NCBI GenBank assembly: GCA_903887775.1
Contig: CAISRB010000011.1
Span: forward strand, 186,001-250,000
Reading direction: 5' to 3'
Length of the DNA stretch: 64,000 nt
Source of the DNA: an uncultured Bacteroidales bacterium
Lineage (GTDB): Bacteria; Bacteroidota; Bacteroidia; Bacteroidales; FEN-979
Part shown: positions 61,147-64,000 of the stretch, one piece after another
How positions within the stretch are numbered: the stretch's first letter is position 1
Layout of the letters: each line of letters starts with the position of its first letter
Position numbers and translations under genes: made by a program
Notes under the pieces: generated by a model
The model's input: the letters and a program-made list of their open reading frames with translations, nothing else
Told to the model about the DNA's origin: nothing
Database searches by the model: none

Positions 61147-61593
61147 TTAATCCTTTGACCGGTCAATTTCCCGTTTCATATCTTTCTGTTTCAGGGTCTC
61201 GCGCTTGTCGTATGAATGTTTTCCCCTAGCCAGGGCAATGGTAAGCTTCGCGAGGCCTTTTTCATTGATGAATAAATGGGTGGTAACAATGGTAAGCCCC
61301 CTTTCCTTGACTTTCACGAGGAGCTTATGAAGTTCACGCCTGGTGAGTAAAAGCTTTCTTTCCCGCTTAGGTTCATGGTTGTATATGTTGCCCAGGCTGT
61401 ATTCAGCAATATGCATATTGATCACGAACAACTCATTCCCCCTGAAGCTGCAATAGGCATCGGCGATAGAGGCCTTGCCTTCCCGGATCGATTTGATCTC
61501 CGTCCCGCTCAGCTGAATCCCGGCAGTGAATTCCTGCAACAGGAAATATTCAAAGGCTGCCCTTTTGTTCTTTATGCTTATAGTTTTTTCCAT
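61147..61593 (-). CDS. smpB: SsrA-binding protein SmpB
   Basis: 148 residues. Motifs KNKRAAFEYFLLQEF, AGIQLSGTEIKSIREGKAS, and the late RGKHSYDKRETLKQKDMKRE are typical. It brings tmRNA to stalled ribosomes. No tmRNA gene was seen in the window. A -7 element lies at 61605-61612. Confidence 0.96.
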   Translation of the reverse strand: MEKTISIKNKRAAFEYFLLQEFTAGIQLSGTEIKSIREGKASIADAYCSFRGNELFVINMHIAEYSLGNIYNHEPKRERKLLLTRRELHKLLVKVKERGLTIVTTHLFINEKGLAKLTIALARGKHSYDKRETLKQKDMKREIDRSKD

Positions 61594-61604
61594 TGTACCG
61601 GCTG

Positions 61605-61612
61605 CAAAGGTA
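61605..61612 (-). promoter_or_regulatory. Bacteroidetes -7 element for smpB
   Basis: Minus strand TACCTTTG followed by CA; leader of only about 6 nt. Confidence 0.45.
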
Positions 61613-61623
61613 CGAGAAAAGTT

Positions 61624-61700
61624 TAGCGTTATTGCGTTATGGCGTTCTGCGTTGTTGCGTTATGGCGTTCAGCGTTGTTGCGTTATGGCGTTATGGCGTT
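61624..61700. repeat. Short tandem repeat of GCGTTATGGCGTT-like steps
   Basis: Copies of GCGTTGTTGCGTTATG and GCGTTATG with small changes fill the spacer between smpB and the TonB-dependent receptor. No unique spacers, so not CRISPR. Confidence 0.8.
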
Positions 61701-61710
61701 ATCAATTCAA

Positions 61711-64000
61711 TCAAATTTTAAGCGAGATCCCGAAAAGGAAGTTCAGCGGGGCCTGGGGAAAATATCCGTTTTGTTCGTAATAGCTGCCGTTCTGAAGATA
61801 CGGATAAACCCAGGCATTGGATTCGTACTTTGCACTGAAAAGGTTACTTACAGTGAGGTTAAAGGCAATTTCCTTCATCCATCGCGGGTGGATTGCCCAG
61901 GCAGCACCTAATCCGTTTACAAAATAATCATGCAAAGAACGTCCCTTCGTCGATGTGTTATCGATATATTGACTGCCTACATACCTTGAGTTCCAGGAAA
62001 ATGAAAGATTCTTAACAGGTTTGTACGTAAGGGTTCCGGAACACAGTATATTTGGAGAGAAAGAAAGGTCAGTCTTTCCGAGGTAATTCGATTGCTGGCC
62101 TTTGAAATTCCAGACAGAGTCATATTCATCAATGTATTGGGTAAAATCCCTGATCTTATTCCGGCTGAATGTCGCCGTCATGTCCAGATGCAGTTTTTTT
62201 ATGATATCGATCCCTGCCGATATCTCTATACCTAAACGGTAGGAGTGGGGAACATTCACCATGATGGCTTCTCCCACTGAATTAATTTCCCCTGTCAGCA
62301 CAAGTTGCCTGCTGTAGTCCATATAAAAAAGGTTTGCATTGGCAGTGAACCAGTCATATACGACAGTATACCCGGCTTCATAATCATACAGTCTTTCAGG
62401 AGAAGGCATGCGGCTGGTGTCGGCATCCTTGTAGTTGTCCCGGCTGGGTTCCCTGTTCCCGACAGCAAAAGAAAGATAGACCTGGTGGTGTTTATTGAAA
62501 GCAAATGAAAAGCCGAGTTTGGGATTAAAGAAATTGAAGACATGAGACTGGTCCAGTGTTCTGAGGTCCTCGATGGTGCCGTTAAGCTTGTAGGTAACAT
62601 AACGGTACTGCAGGTCGGCAAACAGACTCAGCTTCTTCCACAGGGTGTAGTTTATCTTTCCGAAGATATTGAAATCAGTTTTTGTTCCGTTACCGTTATA
62701 CCAATTCCAGTCATTGGTGCTCGCTGAGGCATACTGCGCCCAGACAATCTTCCCGAAAGAGCCGCCTGAATAAAGACTCCAGGCGCCGCCAACGATCACA
62801 TTCAGCTTTGCATCCGGTTTGTAATTACTCGAAAATGTAAATCCGTAGTAATCATTATCCAGCATTTTACGGTTAACCAGATTTGTCGAGGAGATCGTGT
62901 CATTATGAAGGATTATATCGGGGAGCCCGTAAGCTGAGAACGCTGCATTTTGTTCATAACTCTCATAATAGCCCTGGCCTTTCGTATAATGCAAGGCCAG
63001 GTTCAAATCCCAGTCCTTCATTAGTTTCTGAGAGAAAATTGCCTGAAAATGGGTCTGTACATAGTTATCGGTTTCGTTATCGTAATATTGTGGTTGCCCG
63101 TTCTGGTTATAATATAATCCCATAGGATTGAACCTCCGGTTTGTTTCAAGGGAGTCTTTTGGTACTCCGCCCCATGCCTGGTAAGTCTTTTCTTTCCCTG
63201 AAAAAAGGATCAGCCTGAATGTGGTTTTACTCCCGTAATACCCGCCCGAAAGATACCATGAGCCCAGGTTCGAAAAAGCCCTTTCGATATACCCGTCTGA
63301 ATGAATGACTGAAAACCGCCCGTCGACACTCAGGTGGTTCGCAAGCAAACCGGTTCCGAACCTGAGTGTTGATTTAATTGTATTAAATGAGCCCGCCGAA
63401 ACATCCAGTTCGCCATAAGGATCAGGATTCAGTTTTGTCGTCTGTATATTGATTGAGGCCCCGAATGCGCCTGCTCCGTTTGTCGAGGTTCCCACACCCC
63501 GCTGGATCTGTATATTGTCGGAAGATGAGGCGATGTCGGGCAGGTCGACGAACCATACACCCTGGGATTCGGGATCGTTCTGGGGAATACCATTTATGGT
63601 TACGTTGATCCTCGTGAGATCGCTGCCGCGGATATTGATGCCCGTGTAACCTATTCCTGTTCCTGCATCCGACGATACAACGACCGAGGGTGTATTCTGA
63701 ATAAGGTAGGGCATGTCTTTTCCCAGGTTCACAGCCTGTATCTGCTTCGCTGAAATATTGGTATGTGCAACCGGGTACTTATCCTGTGCCCTGGTAGCCG
63801 TCACATTCACTTCCTCTTCGAGTATTGCAGCAGGTACCATTTGAATGCTCAGGCTTGTATCGTTATTCAGTTTAAGTTCAAGCCTTAAAGTGGCATACCC
63901 GATAAATGAAATACGAAGAGTGCAGGGACCTGCCTTAATACCGGAAATGCTGAAATGCCCGCTCCTGTCACTCACAGCATTTTTGCCGGTTTTCTCAAGA
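61711..64000 (-). CDS. TonB-dependent receptor with carboxypeptidase-like N-terminal domain, start cut by window edge
   Basis: About 763 codons are in view; the frame continues past the right edge (LEKTGKNAVSDRSGHF precedes the GTG at 63975), so the signal peptide and first part are outside. Carboxypeptidase-regulatory-like domain (GHFSISGIKAGPCTLRISF), then the plug domain (LIQNTPSVVVSSDAGTGIGY, INIRGSDLTRINVTINGIP) and a 22-strand-type barrel to the C-terminal LNFLFGISLKI. Imports iron chelates, cobalamin, nickel or similar ligands with TonB energy; the ligand cannot be read. No SusD partner is adjacent in view. Confidence 0.93.
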   Translation of the reverse strand, partial: LEKTGKNAVSDRSGHFSISGIKAGPCTLRISFIGYATLRLELKLNNDTSLSIQMVPAAILEEEVNVTATRAQDKYPVAHTNISAKQIQAVNLGKDMPYLIQNTPSVVVSSDAGTGIGYTGINIRGSDLTRINVTINGIPQNDPESQGVWFVDLPDIASSSDNIQIQRGVGTSTNGAGAFGASINIQTTKLNPDPYGELDVSAGSFNTIKSTLRFGTGLLANHLSVDGRFSVIHSDGYIERAFSNLGSWYLSGGYYGSKTTFRLILFSGKEKTYQAWGGVPKDSLETNRRFNPMGLYYNQNGQPQYYDNETDNYVQTHFQAIFSQKLMKDWDLNLALHYTKGQGYYESYEQNAAFSAYGLPDIILHNDTISSTNLVNRKMLDNDYYGFTFSSNYKPDAKLNVIVGGAWSLYSGGSFGKIVWAQYASASTNDWNWYNGNGTKTDFNIFGKINYTLWKKLSLFADLQYRYVTYKLNGTIEDLRTLDQSHVFNFFNPKLGFSFAFNKHHQVYLSFAVGNREPSRDNYKDADTSRMPSPERLYDYEAGYTVVYDWFTANANLFYMDYSRQLVLTGEINSVGEAIMVNVPHSYRLGIEISAGIDIIKKLHLDMTATFSRNKIRDFTQYIDEYDSVWNFKGQQSNYLGKTDLSFSPNILCSGTLTYKPVKNLSFSWNSRYVGSQYIDNTSTKGRSLHDYFVNGLGAAWAIHPRWMKEIAFNLTVSNLFSAKYESNAWVYPYLQNGSYYEQNGYFPQAPLNFLFGISLKI

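Noticed and set aside
61624-61700. Possible CRISPR array
   Set aside because: The units are short, directly adjacent and vary in length; there are no spacers and no cas genes.

Overview
The window comes from an anaerobic member of the Bacteroidota, most likely near the Bacteroidales. Evidence: genes typical of the phylum (type IX secretion protein PorQ, a DUF3276/PUR-alpha-like protein, DUF5683, DUF4294 and DUF5723 proteins, a TonB-dependent receptor with a carboxypeptidase-like N-terminal domain, long NusB, split transketolase), many promoters with the Bacteroidetes -7 element TAnnTTTG, and few Shine-Dalgarno sequences. The assignment is from gene content only.

Positions 1-33.3 kb form a hydrogenase island. 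From the left: (i) hydC-hydB (1-2290, minus, cut by the window edge); (ii) divergently, a group C-like sensory [FeFe]-hydrogenase homologue followed by a SpoIIE/PP2C phosphatase (2543-5602); (iii) a trimeric NADH-linked [FeFe]-hydrogenase operon, thioredoxin-like ferredoxin-hydB-hydA-hydC (10110-5724, minus); (iv) a propeller-type histidine kinase and a separate kinase/response-regulator pair with a divergent secreted protein (10.5-16.9 kb); (v) a second trimeric operon hydC-hydB-hydA with a stripped-down HydB (20565-17082, minus); (vi) divergently, a small membrane protein and an 1104-residue fusion of an SDR epimerase, a helical linker and a complete [FeFe]-hydrogenase (20699-24399); (vii) an operon (32508-24421, minus) coding two HdrA-type flavoproteins, a QmoC-like membrane subunit, MvhD, MvhG, MvhA and a hydrogenase maturation protease; (viii) a Crp/Fnr regulator just upstream. 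No HdrB, no HydEFG and no Hyp proteins are in the window.

Matches to the operator of the NADH/NAD+ sensor Rex (TTGTTAAnnnnTTAACAA) lie in front of all four hydrogenase transcription regions (about 2446, 10242, 20643 and 32513; the last is perfect). The 32.5 kb promoter also has an FNR-like palindrome about 42 bp upstream of the inferred start. A simple reading: NADH-linked [FeFe] enzymes make or use H2, the Mvh/Qmo-like complex ties H2 to the quinone pool and possibly to ferredoxin by bifurcation, the PAS/PP2C pair senses H2 or redox state, and Rex sets expression. This model is inference.

From 33.4 kb onward the content is mostly housekeeping: truA, split transketolase, lolA-like, ftsK, lepB, dapB, parAB, nusB, porQ, recF, a DUF721 protein, a FAH-family hydrolase, an exonuclease, a 2-oxoacid dehydrogenase E2, a glycosyltransferase, clpX-clpP-tig, tRNA-Leu(TAG), an ABC permease, tRNA-His(GTG), a thioredoxin-like protein, smpB and a TonB-dependent receptor cut by the right edge. 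Oddities here are a triplicated junction between two convergent genes (48.6 kb), a trigger factor with a His-rich tail and no recognisable PPIase domain, and a glycosyltransferase fused to a worn sugar-phosphate transferase.
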